Assembly (NCBI GenBank): GCA_030581615.1
Contig: JAKTTT010000005.1
Span: 372,001 to 436,000, forward strand
DNA from: Alloascoidea africana
Lineage: Eukaryota; Ascomycota; Alloascoideomycetes; Alloascoideales; Alloascoideaceae
Direction: 5' to 3'
Length of the DNA: 64,000 nt
This document shows positions 62,313 through 64,000 of the stretch, one piece after another (positions within the stretch are counted from its first letter, which is position 1; each line of letters starts with the position of its first letter). The notes beneath the pieces are model-generated. The model made no database searches and was not told the DNA's origin. It saw only the letters and a program-made list of their open reading frames with translations. A program made the position numbers and the translations under genes.

Positions 62313-63597
62313 GAGGGTATTAGCGAAGATGGGAAGGTTGGTTTGTCCGGAATAAGAGGAATAATGGACGTTTTATATACGCGGTGGCAGCGGCAGGGTT
62401 TGGTAAGCAAACGTGCCCTGCGTTTGTATCGCCTCGCTTGGCACTGTAACGGTGCAGAGGGAGCTGCCAGTGCTAAAGTCAGAGCGAGAGCGAGATTGAG
62501 ATTGAGATTGAAAGGTTGACAGACAGACACTCACAGCGCAAGTGCGCGAGAGCTTGGGATGGGCCTGTCTGTCGGTCATGTCGCTGCCGGTTAGAGTTGA
62601 AACTCAGACGGATGCCTCACACGTCGAGGCAGGGCGAGGCAGGGCTCTCCAGGGCCCGCGAGCCCCGAGCCGCCAGCCGCCAGCCGCGAGTATCACGTAG
62701 AGCTTTCTCCAGGGCTCTTTCGCAAGTGCCAGGGCCCGTGGAGAAGCTGCGAGCGGTCGCACGTGGCGCGGGTCCGGCGGTTTGAGATCGGTGAAGGGTC
62801 CGAGTGGTTTGTTCCCGCCTCGAGCCCGGGTTGACTCAGGGGCCTGAGACATTCCCATCCCGTTCGTCCCTCGCAGCCAACAGCGCCTGCTAGAGGAGAC
62901 TGTTTGTGGGCGGGTTTCGTGTTTTCCACTGGGCTCTGGACTCTGAGGACTGGGTCCTGAGGACTGAGGGCTGACGATGATGCTTGCGTCCTCTGGCAAT
63001 CCCCAGTGCCAAGAGCCGTCCGTCGCAGTCGCAATCAGCCAGTGCCGATCTCCTTGCCTCCACGAAGGTGTTTTGGGAGACGGCCAGGCACCCCTCTGCG
63101 GCCCAGCTGGGTCCAGCTGGACCGTGCTGGTCCCCCCGGCTCGCCTTCCAGGTTCCATCCACTGGACTGAGTGAGACCGGAGAACTGCGAACTGAGACTG
63201 CCTCAGCAAGCCTCTGAGAACGGTCTCAGACAAGCCCTCGTACCAGAACTGTTGACTGCTGACTGCCTCCACATTGGGTACTTGGTGCAGTCGAAATTTC
63301 TCTGCGGTCTTGGCCAATCCCATAATAATACTCTTTCTATAAATGCAAACCCCCACGGTTTGTAAACACGTTCCGCAACACTCGTTTCTGTTCGTCCATC
63401 ATTCTGTATCTTATCTAGCTGTGCTGTTCGACCCCATGTCCCTAATTCCTCAATCATCATTTCGTACCGTTGACAAGCATCATTGTGCGAAATACACACT
63501 CTACTCCAAATATTTCTTCCATGACGTCAACCACTGTTTCATTCTAAAAACCTTTTTTTAAACTAAAACTTTACTACTCCACCTACAATTCCAACAT
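62313..63597. other. Intergenic with promoter of copy 5 and a GC-rich island
   Basis: It begins with the copy 5 promoter. From about 62620 to 63240 the sequence is GC-rich, with short degenerate repeats (CCGCCAGCCGCCAGCCG near 62670; GGACTGGGTCCTGAGGACTGAGGG near 62948). Open frames here run on both strands and look like composition effects. The end is the 3' flank of the p24 gene. Confidence 0.5.
62393..62442. promoter_or_regulatory. Yapsin composite element, copy 5
   Basis: GCAGGG (62393-62398), 17-bp gap, CCCTGC (62416-62421), 15 bp, CTTGGC (62437-62442). It is 81 bp upstream of the ATG, closer than in other copies. Confidence 0.72.
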
Positions 63598-64000
63598 CTA
63601 AACAATCTTCTGCTTAACAAAAAACTTGCGGAGATGGTTTATCTGCCATAGACATGTCGCTCCCAATACAACAATCTGGATAATACTCCATTTCAACACC
63701 CTGGCGTTTGTCGATTCACTCTGATCCCGAAATTCCGCTTCCCGAACCCTGATCAACTCCTGCTCACTCTTCACCATCTGGATCAGGTTGTTCAAGTTTC
63801 GTACCCGGCTCATCAATCTCGATTTTTCATCTTCACCCTTACTATCCAAATAGTTCTTCTGTCCAACCGTAATGTCGTAAAACATCCGGTAACTGGCTTT
63901 TTTAAACCAACCATCCGTAGTTGCCCTGAAACATAACTCATGAATACCCGAATCCAGCGCCGTGTACGAAATTTTGCCCTCGTTTTTGCCCCGCTGACTA
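63598..64000 (-). CDS. p24 family cargo receptor, Erv25-like, 5' end outside window
   Basis: The minus-strand frame is open to the window edge, so the N-terminus is missing. Visible from the edge: GKISYTALDSGIHELCFRAT, the core of a GOLD domain, then MFYDITVGQ, a coiled-coil segment and REAEFRDQSESTNARVLKWS, which is the delta-subfamily (Erv25) pattern. The membrane helix (IIQIVVLGATCLWQIN) is followed by the tail HLRKFFVKQKIV, with the FF motif for COPII and a KxK-type C-terminus for COPI. p24 proteins cycle between ER and Golgi and help sort GPI-anchored proteins. It sits next to a cluster of GPI-anchored proteases, probably by chance. Confidence 0.85.
   Translation of the reverse strand, partial: SQRGKNEGKISYTALDSGIHELCFRATTDGWFKKASYRMFYDITVGQKNYLDSKGEDEKSRLMSRVRNLNNLIQMVKSEQELIRVREAEFRDQSESTNARVLKWSIIQIVVLGATCLWQINHLRKFFVKQKIV

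Noticed and set aside
62604-63356. 250-codon minus-strand frame
   Set aside because: GC-rich island with simultaneous open frames on both strands; no recognisable protein.
1-64000. tRNA, rRNA or CRISPR arrays
   Set aside because: No T-loop/B-box pattern in a sensible context, no rRNA sequence and no regularly spaced repeats were found by eye; a covariance-model scan would be decisive.

Overview
This is nuclear DNA of a budding yeast (Saccharomycotina). The gene set is typical of an ascomycete yeast: VPS1, UGP1, NAP1, ATG22, DFR1, WBP1, an NPR/HAL-type kinase pair and GPI-anchored yapsins. Genes are compact, but about ten of the roughly 27 have short introns with GTATGT-like donors and CTAAC branch points. 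That is more than in Saccharomycetaceae and suggests an earlier-branching lineage. CTG encodes an invariant leucine of UGP1 (14615-14617), so the CUG-Ser and CUG-Ala clades are unlikely. I cannot name the species. LAYOUT. Bases 1-6.3 kb hold a truncated leucine-rich protein, a GPALPP1/DUF3752 protein, an unrecognised small ORF, a spliced UPF0390 protein and a GAC1-like PP1 regulator. A gene-poor 2.9 kb follows. From 9.2 to 25.6 kb are an ankyrin-BTB protein, VPS1, UGP1, NAP1, a SAT4/HAL4-like kinase, a NIPA-type transporter and a possible PHO86-like protein. From 26 to 34 kb are an unknown basic-tailed protein, a STRAP/UNRIP WD40 protein, a CET1-related RNA triphosphatase fold that has lost its metal-binding glutamates, and a GATA factor. 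A GC-rich minisatellite island lies at 34.6-35.3 kb. From 35.9 to 46.3 kb are an HRK1-like kinase, ATG22, a DUF218 protein with a GC-AG intron, a proteasome assembly chaperone, DFR1, an eIF4E-binding-like protein, WBP1 and a tiny two-exon coiled-coil gene. From 46.6 to 62.3 kb is a tandem array of five yapsin-type aspartic protease genes, all on the minus strand, plus one C-terminal relic. The window ends in an ERV25-like p24 gene. MOST UNUSUAL POINTS. (1) In the yapsin array only the copy at 60594-62312 keeps both canonical active-site motifs and an open frame. Two copies carry DTD instead of DTG, one carries DLG instead of DSG, and one is frameshifted at the flap. (2) All five copies share a composite upstream element: GCAGGG, 8 or 17-19 bp, CCCTGC, then exactly 15 bp, then CTTGGC (one copy CTTGGT). 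This points to common control of an active protease and several probable pseudoproteases. (3) The CET1-like protein keeps the AQKW guanylyltransferase-docking peptide but not the catalytic acids. The yapsin region also carries faint retroelement fossils. I found no tRNA, rRNA or CRISPR array by eye.
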